A stretch of 64,000 nt of DNA, taken from NCBI GenBank assembly GCA_035567895.1, contig DATMPC010000085.1, positions 62,001-126,000 on the forward strand, written 5' to 3'. The position numbers were made by a program, and so were the translations under genes. This document shows, in pieces, positions 26,184-35,777 of this stretch. Within the stretch, counting starts at the first letter, position 1, and each line of letters begins with the position of its first letter. This DNA is from Terriglobales bacterium (lineage in GTDB: Bacteria; Acidobacteriota; Terriglobia; Terriglobales; Acidobacteriaceae). The notes beneath the pieces were generated by a model. That model ran no database searches, was not told the origin of the DNA, and saw only the letters and a program-made list of their open reading frames with translations.

Positions 26184-26894
26184 ATGCCGAAAATCAGGCA
26201 AGGCAGGATGGAAGAGAACCAGCGGCGGATCGAAGCGGCGGCCCTCGCCCTCTTCACAAAGCAGGGCTTTCACGGAACCAACATTCGGGAAATTGCCGAG
26301 AAAGCGGATGTTTCCACAGGCGCAATTTATACGTATTACGCCACGAAAGAGGCGCTATTCGTAAGCCTGGTTCGCAACTACGAGTTGCGGATGAAACCAT
26401 TGCGAGACCACATGTTCAACAACATTCAGATGCCATTTTCAAAACGGGACATAAAGAAGCTAGCATCGGAAATCCGATCGATTGTTTATGACAACGCAGA
26501 CTACTGGTTGCTCATGTACATCGACGTGATCGAATTCAAAAATCAACACTTCGCCCAAGTATTTCAGGGTCTGATTGAGAAGATTCGACGTCGCATCGGC
26601 CCGCTTTTGAATGAAGCTAAGAGGCAAAAAGGCTGGTGCGGAAAGGATCCGGCTTTCGTATTTGCTTCGATCTATATGTACATATTCGAATACTTCCTTA
26701 TCGAGAAATTATTTCAGGGCAATCGCCATCTGGGCGTGTCCGATGAGCAGGCGATCGACGCATTCGTTGATCTGTTTTCGCATGGTATCTGGAGCGCTTC
26801 GAATGGGCTCCGGCGGAACAGCTCGACCAATCATTCAAACCGTCAAGTAGGCCCGGCAAGACACAAAGAAAGACCACGCGCGTATTCGCGGTGA
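26184..26894 (+). CDS. TetR/AcrR-family transcriptional regulator
   Basis: 236 residues. The N-terminal 60 residues carry the TetR helix-turn-helix: RIEAAALALFTKQGFHGTNI, then REIAEKADVSTGAIYTYYAT. The C-terminal ligand-binding domain (about 75-200) is helical and aromatic-rich (DYWLLMYIDVIEFKNQHF, YMYIFEYFLIEKLF), suiting a hydrophobic effector such as an acyl-CoA. It lies 33 bp after the alcohol dehydrogenase gene and 14 bp before the TonB receptor gene, inside the operon that it probably represses through the sites at 25020-25052. Confidence 0.92.
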   Translation: MPKIRQGRMEENQRRIEAAALALFTKQGFHGTNIREIAEKADVSTGAIYTYYATKEALFVSLVRNYELRMKPLRDHMFNNIQMPFSKRDIKKLASEIRSIVYDNADYWLLMYIDVIEFKNQHFAQVFQGLIEKIRRRIGPLLNEAKRQKGWCGKDPAFVFASIYMYIFEYFLIEKLFQGNRHLGVSDEQAIDAFVDLFSHGIWSASNGLRRNSSTNHSNRQVGPARHKERPRAYSR

Positions 26895-26908
26895 GTGGAG
26901 GTAGGCAT

Positions 26909-29900
26909 ATGAAGAGTGTCAGGCTGTTCTTCCTTCTTCTGTTCGTTCTGGTGCTGTTCGGAACAAAGCCCGCTCAAGGGCAAGGAGTGGGATCCTCCGG
27001 CGATCTTAGGGGGACTGTAACCGACTCCTCCGGAGCAGCGCTGGCCAATGCGACCGTCATCGCCGTGGACACCCAGACTGGATTGCAACGTTCAGCGACG
27101 ACCGACAGCACTGGCCAGTATCGCCTGACCGGATTGCCGCCAGCCACCTACAACGTGAACGTGAAAGTATCCGGTTTTGAAGCTCAGATACAAAAAGACG
27201 TTGCCGTGAGCGTGGGGCAAACGAGACTGGCAGACTTTCGTTTGAAGATTGGCGAGGTTTCAACCGAGGTCACGGTTACTGGCGAGGCTCCGGTGATCGA
27301 TACCACGCAGGGGAAGCAGGCCAACACAATTTCACAACAGTACATCATCGATCTGCCGATTGATCGGCGCGATTACCTTACGTTTACGTTGCTGGCGCCT
27401 GGAGTCTCCGATGCCTCCAGACTTGCCGGGGACCAGGATTTCAGAGTCAAGCAAACGCCGCAAAGCGGGCTGTCTTTCTACGGCAGCAATGGCAGAGGAA
27501 ACAGCATCACCATAGACGGTGGCGAAACTTCAGGCGATAGCGGCGGCCAGCGCCTGACCATTAGCCAGGACGCGGTGCAGGAATTTCAGATCAATCGGAG
27601 CAATTATGGGGCGGACCTGGGGGCGGCCACCGGGGCTTCTATCAATATTGTGACCAAGTCCGGCACCAACACTATCCATGGCGGACTCTATGGTTTTTTC
27701 CGCAACGATGCGCTGGACGCCCAAAATCCGTTTTCGTTCAGCCAGGCATTGCAGCCGGGCCAAACCTTCAATCCTGCCAACCCCGATACTTTGGGTTCAC
27801 CGATCAAAGACACTTTGAGCCGCCAGCAATTCGGCGGAACGCTGGGTTTACCGCTAAAGAAAGATAAAACGTTTCTCTTTGTCGCTTTCGAAGGCCTGCG
27901 GCAGGATGCGCAAAACGCGGTTCCCCTCTTGACGAACACCAATGTATTCCGTCCAACGGCAGCGCAGAACAGCATTATCGCCGGTCTCAATGCCAAAGGC
28001 GCAACTCCGGTCCCCTGTTTGCCTGCACCGGCACCGGCCCCGCCAGGCACCTTGATCACGTTGCCGGCGGCAACGTGCGCGTTTGCGCTGAACAGTATTC
28101 TGACGGTGAATCCCAATCCGGGAGCGAATCCGTTTGTCAGCTCCGGGCAGGCCGCATTGAACGGCTTCCTCGTAAACCAATTTGAAACTCAAGGCGGACT
28201 CTTTCCTTATAACACGCGCCAATACCTGGGGTCGGCCCGCGTGGATCACCGCATTAACGAGAGCAACGAGATTTCCCTGGCCTACAGGTATGGACACGAT
28301 GTGGAAGAGTCGCCGGATGTCCACTCCCTGACGGCTTTTTCGGCGGGAAGCTCGATCCACACCTATGAGAATAATCTCCAAGCCACCTGGTACCACCTGT
28401 TCAACCCCACGGCGCAGAACGAGGCCCGCGTGCAGTGGGATTACAACAGCTTTAATGTGATTCCCAACGAACCGGGACAGGTGGGGCTTCAGATTCCTGG
28501 TTTCATTAATAATTTAGGAACCAGCATTTTCATACCCAACTTCAGCATTCTGCGCCGTTACGAATTCGCGGACAATTTCACCAAGATTCACGGCAATCAC
28601 ACCTTTAAGTTTGGCGGTTACGAACTGCTGCGCGGCAATCACACCGAATCCCACACGTTTTTCCCCGGCCGCTTCGTGTTTGGGTCGCTTCCCGGCTTCC
28701 TGATCAGCCCACAGCTTGCCACAACCACCATCAATCCCCTGCAATCGGCATCGTTCGGGCTGCCGCAGGTTTACCAGCAAGGTTTCGGAAATCCGACGTA
28801 CCCGTATTACAGCCGGCCGCTCACGGCGTTTTACGCGCAGGACTCGTGGCAGATCGCTCCAAACTTTACCGTGAACTACGGTCTCCGCTACGAACTGGAC
28901 TCACAATTCGCTCCGTTGACCACATATAAGAAGGGTTTCGGCCCCCGCGTTTCTTTCGCCTGGGATCCCTTCAAAGATCACAAGACGGTGATCCGGGGAG
29001 GATACGGAATCTTTTACGGACCCGTGGACGTTCAGATCCCCGACGTCGACTTGAGCCTGGGAGTTGTGAACGCCAATAAGTCCGCGGTCGAGAACAGCTC
29101 AGGAGCCGGCCAAGTCGCCAACCTGACCGCGATCTGCGGGTTCTCCCAGTTCGGCGTAAAGATCATCCCCGGTACGGGCACCAGCCCTTGCAACCGGGAA
29201 ATTTCTATTTATGTAGACCCGCTCGGGGGTGTTCCGGCTTTAGGTTTAAAAGGAGCGAACACCGTTTACCAAACACTCTTTCGGCAAGGATTGATTCAGT
29301 GCACAACGCCGGCCCCAGGGAATGCGGCTTGCATCACACCGGCTGCTGTAGCCCCGTTGGGCATCAATGTTACGAATAGCGGTCCCGTCGGTCCGCTGCA
29401 AGTAGTTTTCGTGAATCAGCCGGGCTACCGCCCGCCAATCGCGCAACAGGCCTCGTTTGGAATTGAACGTGAGATTTCGCCTGGCTTTTCGATTTCTCTT
29501 AGCGGTATCTATTCCCATACTCAGAGACTCCCTGTCGCCATCGATACCAATCTACTGCCGGCCCCGTTTACCACAGTAACTCTGGCCAATGGCCAAAAAG
29601 TCTCCTACCGCAACTGGAATACCACGGCCGCGGGGGCCGACCCGCTGGGAGGCACTGAGCCCGGCGGCCTGCCCTGCGATACCGCTCAATGCTTTGTAAA
29701 TCCCCTGGTTGTGCAGAACAACCAATATAGCTCTGTGGGATTTGCTCAATACGAGGGCGGCATCGTAGAAGTCAAGAAGCGTTTCAGCGATCACTTCACG
29801 TTATTCGGGAATTACACCTATAGCAAAGCCTTTGACACGTCCACGGATTACAACTCCGACTACGGGCCGCAGGATCCGACCAACCTCAACGCGGATCGTG

Positions 29901-30415
29901 CTCTTTCTGAGTTTGATGAGCGGCACAAAGTGGTAATCGCGGGAGTGTTCGACAGCCCCTGGAAACAGAATATCTTGTCGGGTTTCCAATTGGCTCCGAT
30001 TTTCTCGTACCACAGCGGACATCCTTTCAATCTGCTGGCGGGAGGAGAGGTGAACGGAGACAATCACACCACCAACGAACGTCCCATCGGCGCCCCACGC
30101 GACACGGGTCTGGGCCCCAACTATGTCGACTTCGACATGCGTCTGAGCTGGCGGCACAAACTAGGCGAGAAGGCGCAGCTGCAGATCATCGCGGAAGGAT
30201 TCAACCTAGCAAACCGGACAAATTTTGCCAGCGTAAACAACGAGGTAAGCCCTCTATTCGGCCTCATCCCGGGGTTCACGACATTCAACGTGAGCGGGAT
30301 TCGACCGGGCACTCCCCTTGCGGGTGGGGGAACAGCGACGCCCAGCACGCCGCTGGCTTTTACGTCAGCATTGCCGAAACGGGAAATACAGTTGGGGCTG
30401 CGATTGAGCTTTTGA
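26909..30415 (+). CDS. TonB-dependent receptor, Oar-like, with carboxypeptidase-regulatory N-domain
   Basis: 1168 residues from ATG 26909, which has GGAGGT 6 bp upstream. Signal peptide (MKSVRLFFLLLFVLVLFG...AQG), then a carboxypeptidase-regulatory-like Ig fold (about 25-110: LRGTVTDSSGAALANATVIA), a plug domain (about 115-230, containing FYGSNGRGNSITIDGGETS) and a large 22-stranded barrel ending LPKREIQLGLRLSF with the terminal Phe needed for outer-membrane assembly. Such receptors import bulky substrates with TonB energy. Embedded in the catabolic operon between regulator and secreted hydrolase, it is the likely entry route for the substrate. Confidence 0.92.
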   Translation: MKSVRLFFLLLFVLVLFGTKPAQGQGVGSSGDLRGTVTDSSGAALANATVIAVDTQTGLQRSATTDSTGQYRLTGLPPATYNVNVKVSGFEAQIQKDVAVSVGQTRLADFRLKIGEVSTEVTVTGEAPVIDTTQGKQANTISQQYIIDLPIDRRDYLTFTLLAPGVSDASRLAGDQDFRVKQTPQSGLSFYGSNGRGNSITIDGGETSGDSGGQRLTISQDAVQEFQINRSNYGADLGAATGASINIVTKSGTNTIHGGLYGFFRNDALDAQNPFSFSQALQPGQTFNPANPDTLGSPIKDTLSRQQFGGTLGLPLKKDKTFLFVAFEGLRQDAQNAVPLLTNTNVFRPTAAQNSIIAGLNAKGATPVPCLPAPAPAPPGTLITLPAATCAFALNSILTVNPNPGANPFVSSGQAALNGFLVNQFETQGGLFPYNTRQYLGSARVDHRINESNEISLAYRYGHDVEESPDVHSLTAFSAGSSIHTYENNLQATWYHLFNPTAQNEARVQWDYNSFNVIPNEPGQVGLQIPGFINNLGTSIFIPNFSILRRYEFADNFTKIHGNHTFKFGGYELLRGNHTESHTFFPGRFVFGSLPGFLISPQLATTTINPLQSASFGLPQVYQQGFGNPTYPYYSRPLTAFYAQDSWQIAPNFTVNYGLRYELDSQFAPLTTYKKGFGPRVSFAWDPFKDHKTVIRGGYGIFYGPVDVQIPDVDLSLGVVNANKSAVENSSGAGQVANLTAICGFSQFGVKIIPGTGTSPCNREISIYVDPLGGVPALGLKGANTVYQTLFRQGLIQCTTPAPGNAACITPAAVAPLGINVTNSGPVGPLQVVFVNQPGYRPPIAQQASFGIEREISPGFSISLSGIYSHTQRLPVAIDTNLLPAPFTTVTLANGQKVSYRNWNTTAAGADPLGGTEPGGLPCDTAQCFVNPLVVQNNQYSSVGFAQYEGGIVEVKKRFSDHFTLFGNYTYSKAFDTSTDYNSDYGPQDPTNLNADRALSEFDERHKVVIAGVFDSPWKQNILSGFQLAPIFSYHSGHPFNLLAGGEVNGDNHTTNERPIGAPRDTGLGPNYVDFDMRLSWRHKLGEKAQLQIIAEGFNLANRTNFASVNNEVSPLFGLIPGFTTFNVSGIRPGTPLAGGGTATPSTPLAFTSALPKREIQLGLRLSF

Positions 30416-30481
30416 ACACAGGCCGATCTGAAGAAGTGAATTGGAAAGATTTGCATTGGTGACGTTCAGAGAGGAACTTCT

Positions 30482-31909
30482 ATGACGCGAATTACCACGA
30501 AACTAGCCAAATGCTTCGGCTTGGCTGCGATGTTGCTGCTTTGCTTTGTAGCCGCCGCGCAAGGGCAGATGATAAAGGGCTCGCTTCCCGACGGAGCGAC
30601 CTACCTGATCGAAGTACCGAGTCCGTGGAACGGAATTCTGTTTCTTTACAGTCACGGATATGTCCCGCCAGGCTCTCCGAATCCCGCGATGGATGTTGGT
30701 GATCCGGGCACTAGAGCGTTCATGCTTGCGAACGGCTTCGCGTTGGCCGGCTCTTCGTATGCACACACCGGCTGGGCGATTCAAGAGGCTTTGCTAGACC
30801 AGATTGCAGTGCTTGATATATTCGATGCCTCCGTCGGCCAGCCCACCCGAACGATCGCATGGGGACATTCGCTAGGCGGGATTATCACCGCAGGGCTGAT
30901 CCAGCAAGACCCGAAACGTTTTGATGGAGCGCTTCCCATGTGCGGAGTGCTCTCTGGTGGCGTTGCCACCTGGAATACGGCGCTAGACGGTGCCTTTGCC
31001 TTCAAGACCTTGCTCGCGGCGAATACTGCTCTCCAGGTCGTCAACATTACCCCTCAGAACACGCTTGGAAATCTTGGCCTCGCCGAAGTGCTACTCGCCC
31101 AAGCGCAAGCAACTCCGCAGGGCCAAGCGCGGATTGCACTGGGTGCCGCGCTAAGCGACACCCCCGGCTGGTTCACGCCGCTGAGCCCTGAGCCGGCACC
31201 TACGGATTTCGCGAGCCGGGAGATGAATCAGTTTTTGTGGTCCCAGCAGGTGGATTTTCCGTTCGCCTTCGCTTTACGCGCCGAACTGGAGGCGCGGGCA
31301 GGGGGCAACGTTTCGTGGAACACAGGCGTGGACTACCGGAAACAGTTCTCGCATTCCGTCGACAAAGAAGAAGTAGAAGCCCTGTATCAGGCAGCCGGGC
31401 TTGATCTGAATGCGGATCTCGACGCCCTCAACGATGCCAAGCGGATCAGCGCGAATGAAGAGTCGGTTGAATATCTGGAAAACAACATTATCTTCAATGG
31501 TCAAATCCACATTCCCGTTCTGACCATGCACACAACTGGGGATGGATTAGTCGTTGTAGAAAACGAACGCGCCTATAAGGATGTTGTCGATGAAGCTGGC
31601 AACCGGCATTTCCTGCGGCAAACTTTCGTCCACCGGGCTGGGCACTGTACCTTCACGCCTGCGGAAACTGTGACTGCGGCGAAGAACCTGATCGCCCGCC
31701 TCGACACCGGCAAATGGCCTCAACTCGACGACGATCTGCTAAACGCGGAAGCGAGTGCCCTCGGGCCTTTAAACGTAGCTCCCCCCGCATTTGTCGACTT
31801 TCATCCTGCTCTCTACCTGCGACCGTTCGATGCTCTCGATGAGTGTCATCAAGATTCGCAAGATGGTGAGTGTCATCGGAGTAAGTTCGAATTTCGAGCG
31901 GATGAATAG
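30482..31909 (+). CDS. Secreted alpha/beta hydrolase
   Basis: 475 residues with a signal peptide (MTRITTKLAKCFGLAAMLLLCFVAAAQG, start preceded by AGAGAGGAACTTCT). The fold is a serine alpha/beta hydrolase: nucleophile Ser130 in AWGHSLGGII, probable acid Asp354 in MHTTGDGLVVVEN and base His388 in VHRAGHCTF. The C-terminal cysteine-containing end (CHQDSQDGECHRS) is unusual. Substrate unknown; an ester, lactone or polyester would fit its place between an outer-membrane receptor and a CoA ligase. It lies 66 bp after the receptor and 14 bp before the ligase. Confidence 0.82.
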   Translation: MTRITTKLAKCFGLAAMLLLCFVAAAQGQMIKGSLPDGATYLIEVPSPWNGILFLYSHGYVPPGSPNPAMDVGDPGTRAFMLANGFALAGSSYAHTGWAIQEALLDQIAVLDIFDASVGQPTRTIAWGHSLGGIITAGLIQQDPKRFDGALPMCGVLSGGVATWNTALDGAFAFKTLLAANTALQVVNITPQNTLGNLGLAEVLLAQAQATPQGQARIALGAALSDTPGWFTPLSPEPAPTDFASREMNQFLWSQQVDFPFAFALRAELEARAGGNVSWNTGVDYRKQFSHSVDKEEVEALYQAAGLDLNADLDALNDAKRISANEESVEYLENNIIFNGQIHIPVLTMHTTGDGLVVVENERAYKDVVDEAGNRHFLRQTFVHRAGHCTFTPAETVTAAKNLIARLDTGKWPQLDDDLLNAEASALGPLNVAPPAFVDFHPALYLRPFDALDECHQDSQDGECHRSKFEFRADE

Positions 31910-31923
31910 AGAAGTTTTCTTAT

Positions 31924-33528
31924 ATGAACGTGCCGCTCACACCGCTCCGTTTCTTGCGCTACGCGGAACAGCAGTTTCCTAACAAAACTGCTGTCGTTTG
32001 CCGAAACGAACGATTTTCCTATTCTCAGTTTGCGGATCGCGCAAGCCGTCTCGCGGGCGCTCTGAGGACGCTGGGTATTGAGTCCGGCGATCGTGTCGCC
32101 TTCCTGAGTATTAACTGTCATCGCTTGCTGGAAGCGTATTTTGGAGTGCTGGAGGCTGGGGCTGTGTTGCTGCCATTGAATGTTCGGCTGGCGCCATCAG
32201 AAATTGCATTCATCCTGCGGGATGCAAGCCCAAGAGTTCTGTTCTTCGAAAAAGTCTTCCTTCCGCTGGTCGAGTCGTTTCGACGCGAGGTCCCCACACA
32301 GAAGTTCATCCTTATGGATGACCCGCCTGCCGCAAGTTGGGCGCTGTCGCAGAGCTATGAAGAACTCATTGCATCCGCTACGCCTCATCGCATAGACATT
32401 ATGCAGGTGAACGAGGATGCGCTGGCCGAACTTTTCTACACCAGCGGCACCAGCGCTAACTCAAAGGGCGTGATGTTGAGTCACAGAAATGTTTATTTGC
32501 ACGCACTGAACGGTTGTTTGACGTTTGATCCGACGAGGGAACACGTGCATCTGCACACGATTCCCCTATTTCACGCGAATGGCTGGGGATCAGCCCATGG
32601 GATCACATTCATCGGCGGCAAACACGTGATGATTCAGCGGTGGGACTGCGGCGAGCTGTTCCGGTTGATCGAGGAGGAAAGAGTCACGGGACTCGCTCTT
32701 GTGCCAACCATTGCCATCGCGCTGGTCAATTCTCCGGAACGTAGTAAATACGATCTCAGCAGTCTTGAGCGCATCACCATCGGCGGCGCGGCCTCTTCAC
32801 CGACTCTGATCAAAGAAGTAGAAGAAAAACTCGGCTGCACTTGTTATGCGGGATATGGACTGACCGAAACCTCGCCCACGCTATCGGTTGCCTTCACCAA
32901 GGCCGGGTGCGACTGGCAAGGCGAAGAGCGTTACCGCGGACAGGCAATGACGGGGTATGCGATTCCCGGAAGTGAACTGCGGGTTGTCGATGCGGACGGC
33001 AACGACGTCGCCCCCGATGGACACAGTGTCGGTGAGATCATCGCGCGTGGTGACGGTGTCATGATGGGATATTGGAACCAGCCGGAGGCTACTGCTCAGG
33101 TACTTCGTGATGGCTGGCTATATACCGGCGACCTCGCCACCATCGACGAAAACGGATATCTCCTCATCGTCGATCGCAAGAAAGACATCATCATCAGCGG
33201 CGGCGAGAACATTTCCTCGCTCGAAATCGAGAAGACGCTCCTGGCCCATCCAGATGTTTACGAGGTTGCCGTGATTCCCGTACCGGACGAGAAATGGGGC
33301 GAGACTCCTAAAGCTCTGGTTGTACTGAAACCGCAAGTCAAGACAACGGCGCAGGAGTTGCTTGAGTTCTGTGCGTCGCGGATGGCTCGTTACAAGTGTC
33401 CGCGGTCGGTGGAATTTCTGGAAGCTCTGCCCAAAACAGGAACCGGCAAGATACTGAAGCGGCAATTACGTGAGAAGTACTGGGGACAAGGAACCCTTCG
33501 TCCTGAGTTGGCGATTCGAAGTTCCTGA
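31924..33528 (+). CDS. Acyl-CoA synthetase (AMP-forming ligase)
   Basis: 534 residues, adenylate-forming ANL family. Core motifs: P-loop-like LFYTSGTSANSKGVMLSHRN (about 170-190), GYGLTETSP, the hinge region YTGDLATIDENGYLLIVDRKKD, and the C-terminal catalytic lysine in PKTGTGKILKRQLREKYW. It activates a carboxylic acid with ATP and CoA; the overall layout is that of medium- to long-chain fatty acyl-CoA ligases. No membrane segment. It provides the entry step for the dehydrogenase and hydratase genes that follow. Confidence 0.93.
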   Translation: MNVPLTPLRFLRYAEQQFPNKTAVVCRNERFSYSQFADRASRLAGALRTLGIESGDRVAFLSINCHRLLEAYFGVLEAGAVLLPLNVRLAPSEIAFILRDASPRVLFFEKVFLPLVESFRREVPTQKFILMDDPPAASWALSQSYEELIASATPHRIDIMQVNEDALAELFYTSGTSANSKGVMLSHRNVYLHALNGCLTFDPTREHVHLHTIPLFHANGWGSAHGITFIGGKHVMIQRWDCGELFRLIEEERVTGLALVPTIAIALVNSPERSKYDLSSLERITIGGAASSPTLIKEVEEKLGCTCYAGYGLTETSPTLSVAFTKAGCDWQGEERYRGQAMTGYAIPGSELRVVDADGNDVAPDGHSVGEIIARGDGVMMGYWNQPEATAQVLRDGWLYTGDLATIDENGYLLIVDRKKDIIISGGENISSLEIEKTLLAHPDVYEVAVIPVPDEKWGETPKALVVLKPQVKTTAQELLEFCASRMARYKCPRSVEFLEALPKTGTGKILKRQLREKYWGQGTLRPELAIRSS

Positions 33529-33576
33529 GTCTTGACGCATAGAGCATCTCGATTAACTCTGAGGACGCAAAGTCTT

Positions 33577-35703
33577 ATGCGCGATCTTGTTCAGTTCATT
33601 ACAAGTCATGGCATCGCCACGATCACGATCGACAATCCGCCTGTCAACGCCCTGAGTCCAGCGGTGATCGACGGCCTAAGTCACGCCCTTGAACAGCTTG
33701 AGAGAGACTCCGCCATCCAGGCTGCCGTGCTGATCGGCGCAGGCAAGACCTTCATCGCCGGCGCCGACATCAAAGAATTCGGCAAGATGACCGCTGGAGA
33801 GTCTCGTGGCCTGGCGCTGCCAGCTCTCTTGAATCGCATTGAAGATTGCTCCACGCCGATTGTGGCCGCCATCCATGGAAGCGCGTTTGGTGGTGGATTG
33901 GAGCTGGCTCTTGCCTGTCACTACCGGGTTTCGGCTCCTGGATCCCAGCTCGGGCAACCGGAGGTCAAGCTCGGATTAATTCCTGGCGCAGGTGGCACCC
34001 AGCGTCTGCCGAGGCTCATTGGATTGCAGAAAGCCGTCGAGATGTGCGCAGAAGGCAATCCCGTCTCGACTGAGGAAGCGCTGAATCTGGGACTGGTCGA
34101 TCGCATAATCCCAGGAGACCTGCTCACAGGGGCAACAGTATTTGCGCGTGAAGTGGCGGGCCATCCGGCACCCAAGACTCGCAATCGAAGTGAGTGGCCG
34201 CCAACATCAGGAGAGACTGCTGTTCTAATTGCGGCGGCTCGCGAAACGGCGCGCAAAAAGCAGCGCAACTGGATTGCCCCCACTGCTGCAATCGACGCGG
34301 TGGAGGCCTCAACTACTCTGCCCTTCGATAAAGGCCTGGAGCTGGAACGAAAACTATTCCAAGACTGCCTGTTTTCCGAGCAATCGAAGTCCCTGATTCA
34401 TGTCTTCTTTGGCGAACGCGAGGTTGCCAAAATCCCTGATATTCCCAAAGGCACACCAACGATTCCCGTGAACAGCGCAGCCGTCGTCGGAGCCGGCACC
34501 ATGGGCTCAGGAATCGCGATGGTCTTTGCCAACGCTGGCATTCCCGTGTCGTTGAAGGAAACTGATCAGGCAGCTCTCGATCGCGGCTTGGCGAACATTC
34601 AGAAGAACTATGCAAGCTCGGTGAAGCGCGGACGATTTACGCAGCAGTTCGTAGAAGAACGGCTGAAACTGATTCGACCGACGCTCCTCTACGACGACTT
34701 TGGACCGGCTGACATGGTAATCGAAGCTGTCTTTGAAGGCATGGCTCTCAAGAAACAGGTGTTTGGTGAACTGGATCGCATCTGCAAACCCGGCGCGATT
34801 CTTGCCAGCAATACATCGACCCTGAATATCGACGAGATCGCGTCGGCAACCTCGCGGTCCGAGTTCGTAATTGGGACGCACTTTTTCAGTCCAGCAAACG
34901 TAATGCGGCTGTTGGAGGTCGTCCGCGGGAAGGAGACCAGCAAATCCGTAGTTGCCACGTGCATGCAGCTATCCCGGAAGCTCGGAAAGATTGGAGTGCT
35001 CGTCGGTAATTGCCGGGGCTTTGTCGGAAACCGAATGTTTCATCCTTACATTCGTGAAGCCACGTTCCTGGTGGAGGAGGGAGCAAGCGTCGAAGCTGTG
35101 GACAAAGCGCTTTATGACTTCGGAATGGCCATGGGACCCCTCGCAACCGGTGATTTGGCAGGTCTCGATGTTGGCTGGCGCATCCGCAAGGAATACCGCC
35201 ATCTGGAGAAGCCGGGTATACGACAGGCCTTCGCAGCCGATCGGGTGTGCGAACTTGGTCGCTACGGTCAGAAGACCGGGGCCGGTTGGTACAAGTACGA
35301 CGAGAACCGCCGCTCTAGTCCCGATCCAGAGGTGGCGGATCTGGTCCGCAAATGGTCAGCAGAGGCCGGCATCGCTCAGCGCGAAATCTCGCCGCAGGAG
35401 ATCATCGACCGTTGCATTTATGCCCTGGTCAATGAGGGTGCGCGCATTCTCGACGAAGGCTTCGCATTGCGAGCGGTGGACATCGACATTATCTACATCA
35501 ACGGATATGGCTTTCCTCCATATCGAGGCGGCCCAATGTGGTACGCGGATACCGTTGGCCTGAAGAACGTCTATGAACGCGTCAACGAGTTCCATCGCAC
35601 TCACGGAGAACTCTGGACCCCTGCCCCGCTTTTGAAACGATTAGCGGAGGAAGGCCGAAGATTCGCGGACTTTAACCGGGAGCAGGGCGTGACGGCGGCT
35701 TAA
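33577..35703 (+). CDS. Fused enoyl-CoA hydratase / 3-hydroxyacyl-CoA dehydrogenase
   Basis: 708 residues from ATG 33577; a TTG further upstream is in frame but has no better signal. Residues 1-190 are a crotonase domain (FIAGADIKEF, AIHGSAFGGGLELALA, GLIPGAGGTQRLPRL). From about 300 a Rossmann domain begins with VVGAGTMGSGIAMVFANAG, followed by two C-terminal 3HCDH domains (NRMFHPYIREA, and the last helix with FPPYRGGPMWYAD). This is the peroxisomal-bifunctional/FadB arrangement, running two consecutive beta-oxidation steps with NAD+. FadB normally pairs with a thiolase, but none is in the window. Confidence 0.93.
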   Translation: MRDLVQFITSHGIATITIDNPPVNALSPAVIDGLSHALEQLERDSAIQAAVLIGAGKTFIAGADIKEFGKMTAGESRGLALPALLNRIEDCSTPIVAAIHGSAFGGGLELALACHYRVSAPGSQLGQPEVKLGLIPGAGGTQRLPRLIGLQKAVEMCAEGNPVSTEEALNLGLVDRIIPGDLLTGATVFAREVAGHPAPKTRNRSEWPPTSGETAVLIAAARETARKKQRNWIAPTAAIDAVEASTTLPFDKGLELERKLFQDCLFSEQSKSLIHVFFGEREVAKIPDIPKGTPTIPVNSAAVVGAGTMGSGIAMVFANAGIPVSLKETDQAALDRGLANIQKNYASSVKRGRFTQQFVEERLKLIRPTLLYDDFGPADMVIEAVFEGMALKKQVFGELDRICKPGAILASNTSTLNIDEIASATSRSEFVIGTHFFSPANVMRLLEVVRGKETSKSVVATCMQLSRKLGKIGVLVGNCRGFVGNRMFHPYIREATFLVEEGASVEAVDKALYDFGMAMGPLATGDLAGLDVGWRIRKEYRHLEKPGIRQAFAADRVCELGRYGQKTGAGWYKYDENRRSSPDPEVADLVRKWSAEAGIAQREISPQEIIDRCIYALVNEGARILDEGFALRAVDIDIIYINGYGFPPYRGGPMWYADTVGLKNVYERVNEFHRTHGELWTPAPLLKRLAEEGRRFADFNREQGVTAA

Positions 35704-35777
35704 AACGCAGGGCCCTAGCGACCTGCTTCACCCTAACCTGGAAATTTGGCGCAGCATTTCTCAGTTCAGGAGGACTC

